DNA of 64,000 bases from Flavobacterium sp. LC2016-13 (lineage in GTDB: Bacteria; Bacteroidota; Bacteroidia; Flavobacteriales; Flavobacteriaceae): positions 124,001 to 188,000 of the forward strand of contig NZ_WMDQ01000003.1 of NCBI RefSeq assembly GCF_009707955.1, given 5' to 3'. Of the stretch, positions 23,473 through 32,288 are shown piece after piece (the stretch's first letter is position 1; each line of letters starts with the position of its first letter). The translations under genes were made by a program, and so were the position numbers. Below the pieces are notes generated by a model, which was given only the letters and a program-made list of their open reading frames with translations, did not search any database and was not told where the DNA came from.

Positions 23473-24261
23473 ATGCAAACTGAAAACCCAAAACAAATTC
23501 TTTTTATTACAGGAGCATTCGTGAGTAATGATTGCTGGAACGAATGGAAAGATTTCTACGAAAGCAAAGGATATAAAACCATTGCTCCGGCGTGGCCTCA
23601 TAAAGATGCGTCTGCAGAAGTACTTCGCAAACGACATCCGGATCCTGAAGTAGCTTCTAATCGATTAGAACACCTTATTGAGCATTATGAAAAAATAGCA
23701 AAATCATTTCCGGAAAAACCAATCATTATTGGGCATTCAATTGGAGGTTTAATTGCTCAGATTTTAAACCAAAAAGGATTGGCTTCCAGCGTTATTGCCA
23801 TACATTCTGTTCCACCGCAAGGCATTTTAAGTTTCAAATTTTCTTTTTTGAAAGCCGGTTGGGGACCACTCGGATTTTTTACTTCGACTAAAAAAACATT
23901 TTTAATGAATTTTTCGCAATGGCAATACGCTTTTACGAATGAAGAATCTTTTGAAGAACAAAAATTAGCATACGAACAATTAGCAATTCCAGAATCAAAA
24001 TTGGTCGTTCGTGACACTATTACAGCTGTTGCAAAAGTAGATTTTAATGCGCCGCACAATCCCCTATTGTTTATTGCTGGCGATATCGATCATACCATTC
24101 CGCATCAATTAAATTACGACAATTATAAAAAATACACCCATAAAAATTCTATTACTGATTATAAGCTTTTTCCAGACAGAAATCACGCTGTTTTAGGACA
24201 ATCTGATTGGCAGGAAATCGCTCTTTATATTTTAATATGGCTTCAAAAACAGAATAATTAA
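23473..24261 (+). CDS. Alpha/beta-fold hydrolase
   Basis: A 262-residue soluble hydrolase. ILFITGAFVSNDCWNEW is the oxyanion region, IIIGHSIGGLIAQ the nucleophile elbow (Ser about 89), LLFIAGDIDHTIP the acid region and DRNHAVLG the catalytic His. The lid segment contains FFTSTKKTFLMNFSQW. This resembles small esterase/lipase-like members; substrate unknown. It is the first gene of a long plus-strand run and has no export signal, unlike its neighbours, with 29 bp to the next gene. Confidence 0.9.
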   Translation: MQTENPKQILFITGAFVSNDCWNEWKDFYESKGYKTIAPAWPHKDASAEVLRKRHPDPEVASNRLEHLIEHYEKIAKSFPEKPIIIGHSIGGLIAQILNQKGLASSVIAIHSVPPQGILSFKFSFLKAGWGPLGFFTSTKKTFLMNFSQWQYAFTNEESFEEQKLAYEQLAIPESKLVVRDTITAVAKVDFNAPHNPLLFIAGDIDHTIPHQLNYDNYKKYTHKNSITDYKLFPDRNHAVLGQSDWQEIALYILIWLQKQNN

Positions 24262-24290
24262 TAATCATTAACATCCTTAAATTAAAAATT

Positions 24291-25301
24291 ATGAAATCAA
24301 TCTCTATTCAAAATGTATGGCAAAAAAACAGACACGCTTTTTTAAGCCTTTTAGCTATTACTTTTTTTACGCTTACCGCTTGTAAAAAAGAAGAAACTAC
24401 TAAAGTTGATGCCGAAAAAACAGAAGAACCAGCCGTTGCATCTGATGTAAAACCAGCAGATCCGCCGTCTAATTTTAAACATCAAACCGCTTTGGTAAAT
24501 GGTGTAAATATTCACTATGTAATTGGCGGACAAGGCGAACCTCTAGTTTTGGTTCATGGTTTTGGACAAAACTGGTATATGTGGAACCGTTTGCTTCCTG
24601 AACTTTCTAAACACTTTACGGTTATCGCACCGGATTTAAGAGGTGTTGGAGAATCTGATAAACCCGAATCTGGTTATGATAAAAAAAACATGGCAAAAGA
24701 TATTCATGAACTGGTAAAAAAATTGGGTTACAATAACATCAATCTTGCCGGACATGACATCGGACTTATGGTGGCGTATGCTTATGCTGCACAATACGGA
24801 AGCGAAGTTAAAAAAATAGCTTTAATGGATGCTTTGCTTCCTGGTATTGAGCCGGTTTGGTCTCAAGTTTCAGCTTCTGCATGGTGGTTTGGATTTTTTG
24901 CTTGGCCAGCTTCAGGAGATATTGTAAAAGGAAAAGAAAAAGAATTCTTAACTAATTTCTGGCCAATGGTTGGACACGTCAAAGATCCTTTTACTGCAGA
25001 AGAAACAGCTGAATTCGTAAGAGCTTATGCAGTTAAAGATGGTGCAAAATCAACTTTTAAATGGTTTGGAGCTTTCCCTCAAGACGGAAAAGACAATCTT
25101 GTTTTTGCTAAAACAAAACTAAAAATGCCTTTGTTGGCAATGGGTGGAGAATATTTTGCGGCTGCATTCTTAAAAGAGCATTCTAAATTGGTTGCAGAAA
25201 ATGTAACAGAATCAAAAATTGCAGGTTCTGGACACTGGTTGGTTCAGGAAAATACAGCTCAGGTGCAAAAAGATTTATTGGCATTTTTCCTTGCAAAATA
25301 A
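24291..25301 (+). CDS. Lipoprotein alpha/beta hydrolase with Asp nucleophile (epoxide hydrolase/dehalogenase-like)
   Basis: A 336-residue protein with a lipoprotein signal peptide (FFTLTACKKEE, lipid Cys at 31), then an alpha/beta hydrolase domain. VLVHGFGQNWYMWNRLLPEL is the oxyanion motif; the elbow NLAGHDIGLMVAYAYA places Asp, not Ser, as nucleophile at about 156, as in epoxide hydrolases and haloalkane/fluoroacetate dehalogenases. The His lies in AGSGHWLVQE. The gene at 34618-35556 encodes a near-identical catalytic domain with a cleavable signal peptide. It would open epoxides or remove halides at the membrane; substrate is inferred only from the family. Amidohydrolase gene follows after 37 bp. 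Confidence 0.9.
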   Translation: MKSISIQNVWQKNRHAFLSLLAITFFTLTACKKEETTKVDAEKTEEPAVASDVKPADPPSNFKHQTALVNGVNIHYVIGGQGEPLVLVHGFGQNWYMWNRLLPELSKHFTVIAPDLRGVGESDKPESGYDKKNMAKDIHELVKKLGYNNINLAGHDIGLMVAYAYAAQYGSEVKKIALMDALLPGIEPVWSQVSASAWWFGFFAWPASGDIVKGKEKEFLTNFWPMVGHVKDPFTAEETAEFVRAYAVKDGAKSTFKWFGAFPQDGKDNLVFAKTKLKMPLLAMGGEYFAAAFLKEHSKLVAENVTESKIAGSGHWLVQENTAQVQKDLLAFFLAK

Positions 25302-25338
25302 AACAGCATACAGAAACAGACCAATTAAATCATAAAAA

Positions 25339-27108
25339 ATGAAACGAATATTTATAATACTATTATTTTTCTTTGGTCTGTTGATGCAGTCCCAGGAAAA
25401 AGCCGATCTGATTATTTACAACGGTAAAATTGCCACGATGCAAAAATCCGGAGAATTTGTTCAGGCTCTGGCATCAAAAGATGGAATTATTCTGGCAACA
25501 GGAACATCAAAAAGTATTTTAGAAACGTATAAAACCACTGCAACTAAAATTGTTGATGCAAAAGGTAAAACCGTTGTTCCGGGTTTAAATGACAGTCATA
25601 TTCATGTTATTCGCGAAGGCTTAAATTATAATTCTGAATTGCGTTGGGATGGTGTCAAAACTTTGAAAAAAGCAATGGAAATGCTGAAAGAACAAGCAGC
25701 AAGAACACCGCCCGGAGTTTGGATCAAAGTAATTGGAGGCTGGAATGAATTTGGTTTTGAAGAAAAAAGACAACCCACAATCGAAGAAATAAACGCAGCC
25801 GTTCCTGATAAACCTGTTTTTATAACCTATTTATACGGCAAAGCTTTTTTAAACAAAAAAGGAATCGAAGTTTTGGGTTATACTAAAGACACACATTATG
25901 AAGGAAGTGTTTTGGAGCAAGATAAAAACGGAAATTTAACCGGATTAATGTTTGCAAAAGAAACTCCAAAAGCGATTTATACCACTTTAGGATTAACAAC
26001 AAAATTGACTCCTGAAGAAAGAATTAATAGTTCTCTTCAGTTTAATCGCGAATTAAATCGTTTTGGTTTAACTTCTGTAATTGATGCTGCCGGAGGTTCT
26101 CAAAACTATCCTGCAGATTATGCAACTTCGATGGAATTAGCAAAACAGGGAAAACTGAACCTTAGAATTTCTTATTACCTCTTTGCACAACAAAAAGGAA
26201 AAGAACTTCAGGATTATGAAAAATGGGTTGCTGAAACGGTTATCAACAAAAACGATAATCTTTTGGTGGCCAACGGTTATACCGAAGAAGGTGCCGGAGA
26301 AAACATTGTCGCTTCTGCTGCTGATTTCGAAAATTTCCTTGAACCGAGAATTGTCCTTTCTGATGACATGGAAAAAGATCTGGAACCTATTATTCGTTTG
26401 CTTGTTAAAAACAAATGGCCATTTCGTTTGCATGCCACTTATGGCGAATCGATTGACAGAATGCTGAACGTTTTTGAGAAAGTAAATAAAGAAATTCCGT
26501 TTGATGGATTACGCTGGTTTTTTGACCATGCTGAAACAATCACAGATCAGGAATTAGAAAGAGTAAAAGCGCTACATGGCGGAATCGCAGTACAATTCAG
26601 AATGTATTTTCAAGGAGAATTATATGAGAAAATGTACGGCGCTCCAAAAACACAATTGCCTCCAATTAAAAAAATGCTTGAAATGGGAATTCCTGTCGGA
26701 ATGGGAACAGACGCTACCCGTATTTCAACATATAATCCGTGGATGGCGTTGCATTGGCTTATTACAGGAAAAACTTTAGGCGGAATGCAGTTCTGGCCAA
26801 AAGATCAGGTTTTGGATAAGTTTACGGCGCTTCAGTTGTATACTTCAGGAAGTGCATGGTTTTCCGGTGAAGAAAAAGACAAAGGAAAATTGATAAAAGG
26901 AATGTATGCCGATTTCTCGATTTTATCTGAAGATTACTTTACAGTTTCAGCAGATAAAGTCCGAAATATAGAATCTGATTTAACAGTTGTAAACGGCAAA
27001 ATTGTTTATGGTGCAAGAGATTTTAAAACGCTAGATCCAGCAATTGCTCCGGTAATTCCGGATTGGTCTCCGGTAAAATACTTTGGTGGCTACACTAAAA
27101 AACTTTAA
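25339..27108 (+). CDS. Exported YtcJ-like amidohydrolase
   Basis: A 589-residue amidohydrolase with a signal peptide (IFIILLFFFGLLMQS). The metal-binding HxH is in PGLNDSHIHVIREGLNY. Further conserved parts are LRWFFDHAETIT, GIPVGMGTDATRIS (metal Asp), NPWMALHWLITGKT, and the C-terminal strand SDLTVVNGKIVYG. It matches the YtcJ/amidohydrolase-3 type, whose members hydrolyse amide or cyclic amide bonds with divalent metals; substrate unknown. Export to the periplasm fits its neighbours. It ends 10 bp before a large nested hairpin element that separates it from the metallo-beta-lactamase-fold gene. Confidence 0.9.
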   Translation: MKRIFIILLFFFGLLMQSQEKADLIIYNGKIATMQKSGEFVQALASKDGIILATGTSKSILETYKTTATKIVDAKGKTVVPGLNDSHIHVIREGLNYNSELRWDGVKTLKKAMEMLKEQAARTPPGVWIKVIGGWNEFGFEEKRQPTIEEINAAVPDKPVFITYLYGKAFLNKKGIEVLGYTKDTHYEGSVLEQDKNGNLTGLMFAKETPKAIYTTLGLTTKLTPEERINSSLQFNRELNRFGLTSVIDAAGGSQNYPADYATSMELAKQGKLNLRISYYLFAQQKGKELQDYEKWVAETVINKNDNLLVANGYTEEGAGENIVASAADFENFLEPRIVLSDDMEKDLEPIIRLLVKNKWPFRLHATYGESIDRMLNVFEKVNKEIPFDGLRWFFDHAETITDQELERVKALHGGIAVQFRMYFQGELYEKMYGAPKTQLPPIKKMLEMGIPVGMGTDATRISTYNPWMALHWLITGKTLGGMQFWPKDQVLDKFTALQLYTSGSAWFSGEEKDKGKLIKGMYADFSILSEDYFTVSADKVRNIESDLTVVNGKIVYGARDFKTLDPAIAPVIPDWSPVKYFGGYTKKL

Positions 27109-27118
27109 TAATAAATAA

Positions 27119-27314
27119 AATTCGTTGGGTATAATTAGAAAAGATTTGACACATAAAAATGATTAGAAAGTCGCCACGAATTTCACGAATGTTTAGGAAT
27201 TATTTTTTTCATCGTTAAAGAAAAAAATTAGAGAAAATTTGTGCAATTCGTGGCAAAAAAGAAACACCATATTTTACACAGCTATGTGTTTAAACCAATT
27301 ACACCCAACGAATT
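27119..27314. repeat. 196-bp nested inverted-repeat (long hairpin) element
   Basis: The spacer folds almost end to end. Outer arms at 27119-27136 and 27297-27314 pair at 17 of 18 bases (core TTCGTTGGGT). Inside them are ACACATA (27149-27155) with TATGTGT (27283-27289), then GCCACGAATTTCAC (27173-27186) with GTGCAATTCGTGGC (27241-27254), then ATTTTTTTC (27202-27210) with GAAAAAAAT (27220-27228) and a 9-nt loop. This is far larger than a terminator. It resembles MITE-like or structured intergenic repeats. No ORF inside; no clear target-site duplication. Confidence 0.7.
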
Positions 27315-27344
27315 CAATCAGACAAAATCTATAAAATTTAGATC

Positions 27345-28364
27345 ATGAAAATTCAAAAAATAATTTCAGGAGTTGTATTATTTTCTTTGTGTTTGCTGGC
27401 AAATACAGCTGCTTATGCACAGTTTCCAATGCCTGACCATGTGCCAATTTGGGACGCCAACAAAGTGACTTTAAAACTGCATAAAATTTCAGAAAATGTC
27501 TATGCCGTTTCGCCAAGTACAACCGAAACAGAAACTACAAAAGGAATAGCTCAGGCAACTTCGGCAGGATTTATTGTAGGCGATAAAGGTGTTTTATTAA
27601 TTGAAACTATGCTAAGCAAAGGACTTTACGATCAGCTTTATAAACTAATTCGATCCGTAACGCCAAAACCTATTATTTATGCCATAAACACAAGCGATCA
27701 TGGCGATCATTGTTTTGGAAATTATTTACTTTCAAAAGAAACAATCGTTATTCAGAACGAATTCTGCAGAGACAATCTTGCTAAAAATTACGACAATATC
27801 AAACAGTTTATGATAATGCTTTTTGGCAAAGGAAGAGGAATTGAAGAAAGTGTTTATCGTCCTGCTGACATTACGATTGCCATAAACCAAACCATGAAAA
27901 TTGATATGGGAAAAGGCAATATTGTAGAAGTAATAAATGTAGGAACAGCACAATCTCCGGCCGATCTTTTTGTGTATTTGAAATCGTCTACAGGAAATGT
28001 ATTGTGGGCAGGAAACCCTTTTATTGCAGAAAGTCCAACAATTCCGTGGTTGTTTGACGGATACTTTTTAGAACCGGTTCAAAATCTGAACAAAATTTAT
28101 AATATGATTTCTGATAAAGATATTGTAGTTCCCGGTCACGGCCGAATTACCAATAAAGCAGGAATTAAATATACTATAGATTATGTGACGGCTTTGCAGA
28201 CCAATGTTGAAAATGCAGTTAAAAAAGGACTCACTTTAGAAGAAACCAAAGCGGCTGTAACCATGAAGGAATTCGACAAAGGTTATGAACTTTTTAATTG
28301 GCTTCATTTCAATTTCAATGTTCCAAATGCTTATAAAGATATTAAGCAAAATGGGGTTAAATAA
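27345..28364 (+). CDS. Exported metallo-beta-lactamase-fold protein with altered metal ligands
   Basis: A 339-residue protein with a signal peptide ending near NTAAYA. The fold is clear: GFIVGDKGVLLIET, INTSDHGDHCFGNYL, VINVGTAQSPADLFVYL, VLWAGNPFIAES, and DIVVPGHGRIT. Three usual ligands are changed: the first His of HxHxDH is Ser, the His of the AHT/AQS position is Gln, and the bridging Asp of AGD is Asn (AGN). The remaining HGDH and PGHG ligands could hold one metal. It may therefore be a mononuclear or non-hydrolytic variant. It sits between two hairpin elements in the export-rich run. Confidence 0.88.
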   Translation: MKIQKIISGVVLFSLCLLANTAAYAQFPMPDHVPIWDANKVTLKLHKISENVYAVSPSTTETETTKGIAQATSAGFIVGDKGVLLIETMLSKGLYDQLYKLIRSVTPKPIIYAINTSDHGDHCFGNYLLSKETIVIQNEFCRDNLAKNYDNIKQFMIMLFGKGRGIEESVYRPADITIAINQTMKIDMGKGNIVEVINVGTAQSPADLFVYLKSSTGNVLWAGNPFIAESPTIPWLFDGYFLEPVQNLNKIYNMISDKDIVVPGHGRITNKAGIKYTIDYVTALQTNVENAVKKGLTLEETKAAVTMKEFDKGYELFNWLHFNFNVPNAYKDIKQNGVK

Positions 28365-28400
28365 TTAAAAATTGAGAATTAAAAATTAAAAAAAATAGAA

Positions 28401-28510
28401 TTACGTAGGGATTTTTTTAACACATAGAAACATAGGTTTTGAAACATCTATACATTTTGCCACAGATTAAAAAAATTAATCATTTAAATCTGTGGCAAAA
28501 AACTACGTAA
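28401..28510. repeat. Second nested hairpin element
   Basis: Outer arms TTACGTAG (28401-28408) and CTACGTAA (28503-28510); inner perfect 14-bp arms TTTTGCCACAGATT (28455-28468) and AATCTGTGGCAAAA (28487-28500). Downstream, AAACCAATTACATCC (about 28529-28543) resembles the right end of the element at 27119-27314. It may also end transcription of the upstream gene. Confidence 0.6.
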
Positions 28511-28572
28511 CTATAAATCTGTGGTGTAAAACCAATTACATCCTGCAAGTTGATAAAAATTAAAATTGAATT

Positions 28573-29946
28573 ATGAAAAACAAAATCCTATTAGTGGTTT
28601 TATTGATTTCATTTTCTGGTTTTGCACAACGATATCCTGATTTTAAATCACTGCGATTTGATGAAAATTATAGTGTTCTAAAAAATGATACCGTGAGCAA
28701 TGATTGGTACAAAACAGTGAAATTCCTGCCAATTTCTTCTTCAAAAGAAACGTATATCAGTTTTGGGGGCGATATACGATTTCAGTACTTCTATGCTAAA
28801 AATGAAAATTGGGGCGACGGACCGCAGGATAATGATGGTTACGTTTTAGGACGCTATTTGGTTCATGCCGATTTTCATGCTGGAAAGTACTTCAGAACTT
28901 TTGTTCAGGTACAAAGCAGTATGGCAGACGGGAGAATTGATCCGAATCCGGTGGAACAAAATCCGCTTGAAGTACATCAGGCTTTTGCTGATTTTAATAT
29001 CGTAAATGAAGGCAGTAAAAAGCTTATTTTAAGATTGGGAAGGCAGGAACTCACTTACGGATCTCAACGTTTGGTTGCCGTTCGCGAAGGTCCAAATAAC
29101 AGACAATCGTTTGACGGAATAAAGGCAATTATTGCCAAACAGAATTTTACAACTGATTTGTTTTATAGTCATTACGTTGTAGCGCACGATGGCATTTTTG
29201 ACGATGCATCGAATCAGGACAGACAATTTTGGGGAAGTTATCTGGTCTTTAATAAAATACCGGTTATTAAAAATATCGATGTTTATTATTTAGGCTATGA
29301 AAGAGCCAAAGCCGCGTTTAATGACGCAACAGGAAAAGAAAACCGACAATCTGTGGGAACGCGAATCTGGGGAAAAACAGAAAACTGGCGTTACGACGGA
29401 GAAGCCGTTTATCAATTTGGTGATGTTGGTGACAAAAATATTAGTGCCTGGACAGCTTCTATAAATGCCGGATATCGCTTTAATAGCGTAAAGTTTCGTC
29501 CCGAAATTGGTTTTAAAGCCGAAGTCATAAGTGGAGATAAAAAAATAGGCGATAACAGTTTACAAACCTTTAATCCGCTTTTTCCGAGAGGTGCTTATTT
29601 TGGATTGGCTTCCGTAATTGGGCCTTCAAATTTGATCGATTTTCATCCGTCATTAAATTTTGAAATTGCCAAAAATGTCGATTGGGTAATTGATTATGAT
29701 ATGTTTTGGAGATACAGCGCCAACGATGGTATTTATGCGCCAAATACTTCTTTGATTTATCCGGGAGATACCACAACCAAAAAGAAAATTGGAAATCAGT
29801 TAGAAAGTGAAATTGTCTGGGAACCAAATCAATATCTGTATTTTAGACTTGAAGCAACCTGGTTTCAAGCCGGAGATTATATAAAAGCTTCTGGAACCGG
29901 AAAAGATATTTTCTTCACCGGAATTACGATGCAAATTCATTTTTAA
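28573..29946 (+). CDS. Alginate-export-type outer-membrane porin
   Basis: A 457-residue protein with a signal peptide (ILLVVLLISFSGFAQ) and alternating amphipathic beta strands to the C-terminal aromatic-type end (ITMQIHF). SKETYISFGGDIRFQYFY, GRYLVHADFHAGKYFRTFVQ, LRLGRQELTYGSQRLV and EGPNNRQSFDGI match the alginate-export (AlgE-like) porin domain widely used for other substrates. It should form an outer-membrane channel for an anionic or aromatic compound handled by the neighbouring periplasmic enzymes. Alginate itself is not implied: no alginate genes are nearby. The next gene follows by 42 bp. Confidence 0.85.
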   Translation: MKNKILLVVLLISFSGFAQRYPDFKSLRFDENYSVLKNDTVSNDWYKTVKFLPISSSKETYISFGGDIRFQYFYAKNENWGDGPQDNDGYVLGRYLVHADFHAGKYFRTFVQVQSSMADGRIDPNPVEQNPLEVHQAFADFNIVNEGSKKLILRLGRQELTYGSQRLVAVREGPNNRQSFDGIKAIIAKQNFTTDLFYSHYVVAHDGIFDDASNQDRQFWGSYLVFNKIPVIKNIDVYYLGYERAKAAFNDATGKENRQSVGTRIWGKTENWRYDGEAVYQFGDVGDKNISAWTASINAGYRFNSVKFRPEIGFKAEVISGDKKIGDNSLQTFNPLFPRGAYFGLASVIGPSNLIDFHPSLNFEIAKNVDWVIDYDMFWRYSANDGIYAPNTSLIYPGDTTTKKKIGNQLESEIVWEPNQYLYFRLEATWFQAGDYIKASGTGKDIFFTGITMQIHF

Positions 29947-29988
29947 CTTCAAAATTGAGTTTACATCAATTAATTTAAAAAGATAATT

Positions 29989-30489
29989 ATGAAACAAACG
30001 GTCTTTACATCAAATCTAAAAACGATAAAATTAATAGCATTATTGTTATTTATTGGTTTTTCAATGCAGGCACAAGTATATTCTGATGAAGAAATTAAAA
30101 CAAAGCAAACTGCAGAAAAGTTCTTTGAATATATTGGAGCCAAAAATCCGGAGAAAATAGCTTCGATGGTTTCAGAAAATGTCGATTGGTACATTTTTGA
30201 ATCTAAATATATGCCATGGACAGGACATCGTTCTAAACGAGAAGAAGTTTCGGAATTATTCAAAATCCTTTTCAGTTATTTTATTGATGGAAGTGAAAAA
30301 CTTGATGTACAATCCTTTATGCTTCAAGGAAATCAAGTTGCTGTTTTTGGAACTATCGAGAGAACCGTTAAAAAAACAGGTAAACATTTTAAAATGCCTT
30401 TGGCGATTCACATCACGGTTGAAAACAATTTAATCAGCAAATTTTCATTGTATGAAGAAACCTTAATTATTGAAAAAGCACTTCAATAA
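29989..30489 (+). CDS. Exported SnoaL/NTF2-like protein
   Basis: A 166-residue protein with a signal peptide (LIALLLFIGFSMQAQ) followed by an NTF2/SnoaL-like cone fold: KTKQTAEKFFEYIGAKNPEK, ENVDWYIFE, WTGHRSKREEVSELFKILF, QVAVFGTIERTV and MPLAIHITVENNLISKF. Such domains bind small hydrophobic ligands and may be isomerases or cyclases; Asp in VDWYI sits where a catalytic Asp often occurs. Substrate unknown. It lies directly between the porin and a hydrolase gene (34 bp). Confidence 0.85.
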   Translation: MKQTVFTSNLKTIKLIALLLFIGFSMQAQVYSDEEIKTKQTAEKFFEYIGAKNPEKIASMVSENVDWYIFESKYMPWTGHRSKREEVSELFKILFSYFIDGSEKLDVQSFMLQGNQVAVFGTIERTVKKTGKHFKMPLAIHITVENNLISKFSLYEETLIIEKALQ

Positions 30490-30523
30490 AATTAAAATCA
30501 ATAAACCACTAAAAACTAAAATC

Positions 30524-31309
30524 ATGAAAAACAATTTAAAAAAAAGAAGATTTTTTGGAATCAATATAATTGCTTTTTTATTATTGATTACAATTACATC
30601 CGTTAACGGAACATTTGCACAAAAAAAAGTAACCAACATTGTACTAGTTCATGGCGCTTTCGCCGATGGATCTGGTTGGGAAGGCGTTTACAAAATTCTA
30701 GTAAAACGAGGCTATAAAGTAAGCGTTGTTGGAAATCCAAATACAGGACTTGCAGAAGATGTAGAAGCCGTAAAAAGAGTTTTAGACCGTCAGGATGGCC
30801 CGGCAATTTTGGTAGGACATTCGTATGGCGGAGCAATTATAACCGAAAGCGGTTTAGATAAAAACGTGGCAGGATTGGTATATGTTACGGCTTTTGTTCC
30901 AGATGCAGGCGAAACATTGGGGCAACTGGCACAATCTGGTCCGCCAGCGCCAAATTCAGGTATTTTGCCTCCACAAAGTGGGTTTTTATGGTATGATAAA
31001 GCAAAATTCCATTCCGGTTTTTGTGCAGATTTAAGTGCTGAAAAAGCTAATTTCCTGTTTGATTCACAAGTTCCTGTTGCTGCCTCTGTATTCGGGACAA
31101 GTATAACAAACGCTGCGTGGAAAACAAAACCAAGCTGGTATGTCGTAGCTTCTCAAGATCAAACAATCCCACCAGATGGACAGCGTTTTATGGCTAAACG
31201 TGCCAATGCCAAGATAACAGAAGTAAAAGGAAGTCATCTTGTTTTTATATCACAACCAGCCGCAGTCGCAGATGTAATCGAAGCAGCTGCAAAAGGGGCT
31301 TTAAAATAG
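30524..31309 (+). CDS. Exported alpha/beta-fold hydrolase
   Basis: I set the start at ATG 30524 (MKNNLKKRRFFG); an upstream ATG at 30470 would overlap the previous gene and add a highly basic 18-residue tail. The signal peptide ends near GTFAQ. The domain shows NIVLVHGAFADGSGWEGVY, ILVGHSYGGAIITESGL (nucleophile Ser about 100), YVTAFVPDAGET, and GSHLVFISQP (His). This pattern is common in small periplasmic hydrolases annotated as alpha/beta hydrolase or haloperoxidase-like. Substrate unknown. The deacetylase gene starts 7 bp after its stop. Confidence 0.88.
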   Translation: MKNNLKKRRFFGINIIAFLLLITITSVNGTFAQKKVTNIVLVHGAFADGSGWEGVYKILVKRGYKVSVVGNPNTGLAEDVEAVKRVLDRQDGPAILVGHSYGGAIITESGLDKNVAGLVYVTAFVPDAGETLGQLAQSGPPAPNSGILPPQSGFLWYDKAKFHSGFCADLSAEKANFLFDSQVPVAASVFGTSITNAAWKTKPSWYVVASQDQTIPPDGQRFMAKRANAKITEVKGSHLVFISQPAAVADVIEAAAKGALK

Positions 31310-31316
31310 TCTGACG

Positions 31317-32273
31317 ATGAAAGACAGAAGAACATTTCTTAAACAAGCAAGCCTTGTCGGGCTTGCTGGTTTTCTTCCAACAAACGTATTGCTTGCAAAC
31401 GATTTACAAACAAACGCATTAGTAAATAATGAAGATTCTGCTTCCAAATGGGCTGACGGATCTCGTTTGGTTGTATCTGTATCAATGCAGTTTGAAGCCG
31501 GCGGTCAGCCTGTAAATGCTGAGAGTCCTTTTCCGCAAAATATGCAAAAAGGATTCGTTGATCTTCCGGGCGAAACCTGGTATCAATATGGATACAAAGA
31601 AGGAATTCCAAGAATGCTGGATAATTGGGATAAGTTTGGCATCAAAGTTACCTCTCACATGGTTGGATCGGCGGTTTTAAAAAATCCGGAACTTGCCAAG
31701 GAAATTGTACAAAGAGGCCATGAAGCTGCCGCTCACGGTATGGATTGGGCAACTGAATATTCTATGCCATACGAAACAGAAAAAAAGTTCATTAAAGATG
31801 GTGCCGATGCAATTAAAAAAATAACCGGTTTTGAGCCTGTAGGCTATAATGCAAATTGGTTAAGACGAGGTCCAAATACACTTGAAATTTTACAGGAACT
31901 TGGTTTTAAATATCATATTGATGATTTAAGCCGCGACGAGCCGTTTTTAATAAAAGTAAAAAGCAATGATTTTGCCGTCGTTCCATACACCATTCGCTGT
32001 AACGATATTGTTTTAATAGAAGGCAAAAATTTTAGCGCAGATCAGTTTGCACGTCAGGTTATATTAGAATTTGACCAGCTTTATAAGGAATCTGAAAAAA
32101 AACGTAGGCAAATGTCCATCAGTTTTCATGATCGTATTGGTGGGACGCCACAAATGGTTGCGGCAACTACAGAAATCCTAAGTTATATCCAAAAACATAA
32201 AGGAGTTAGTTTCAAGCGAAAAGATGAGATTGCTCAAATGGCGTATCAGGATAAGAGCATTATACGCGAATAA
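31317..32273 (+). CDS. Tat-exported polysaccharide-deacetylase-family protein
   Basis: A 318-residue protein with a twin-arginine signal (DRRTFLKQASLVGLAGFLP). The NodB-like domain shows VSVSMQFEAGGQPVNAESP, VTSHMVGSAVLK, IVQRGHEAAAHGMDW, and PVGYNANWLRRGPNTLEIL, which resembles the PuuE/allantoinase-like branch rather than peptidoglycan deacetylases. The usual first Asp pair is replaced by MQFE, and the second His of HxxxH by Trp, so the metal site is unusual. Tat export implies folding before transport, often with a cofactor. It is embedded in the run of exported enzymes, 16 bp before an alkene reductase. Confidence 0.85.
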   Translation: MKDRRTFLKQASLVGLAGFLPTNVLLANDLQTNALVNNEDSASKWADGSRLVVSVSMQFEAGGQPVNAESPFPQNMQKGFVDLPGETWYQYGYKEGIPRMLDNWDKFGIKVTSHMVGSAVLKNPELAKEIVQRGHEAAAHGMDWATEYSMPYETEKKFIKDGADAIKKITGFEPVGYNANWLRRGPNTLEILQELGFKYHIDDLSRDEPFLIKVKSNDFAVVPYTIRCNDIVLIEGKNFSADQFARQVILEFDQLYKESEKKRRQMSISFHDRIGGTPQMVAATTEILSYIQKHKGVSFKRKDEIAQMAYQDKSIIRE

Positions 32274-32288
32274 TAAAATGACATTAAT

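Noticed and set aside
27119..27314. Long hairpin as an insertion sequence
   Set aside because: No transposase, no clear target-site duplication and too short; left as a repeat element.
28573..29946. Alginate production or export locus
   Set aside because: Only the porin family matches; no alginate synthesis, epimerase or lyase gene is nearby.
30470..30523. Earlier start for the exported alpha/beta hydrolase
   Set aside because: It overlaps the previous gene and adds a basic tail before a complete signal peptide that starts at 30524.
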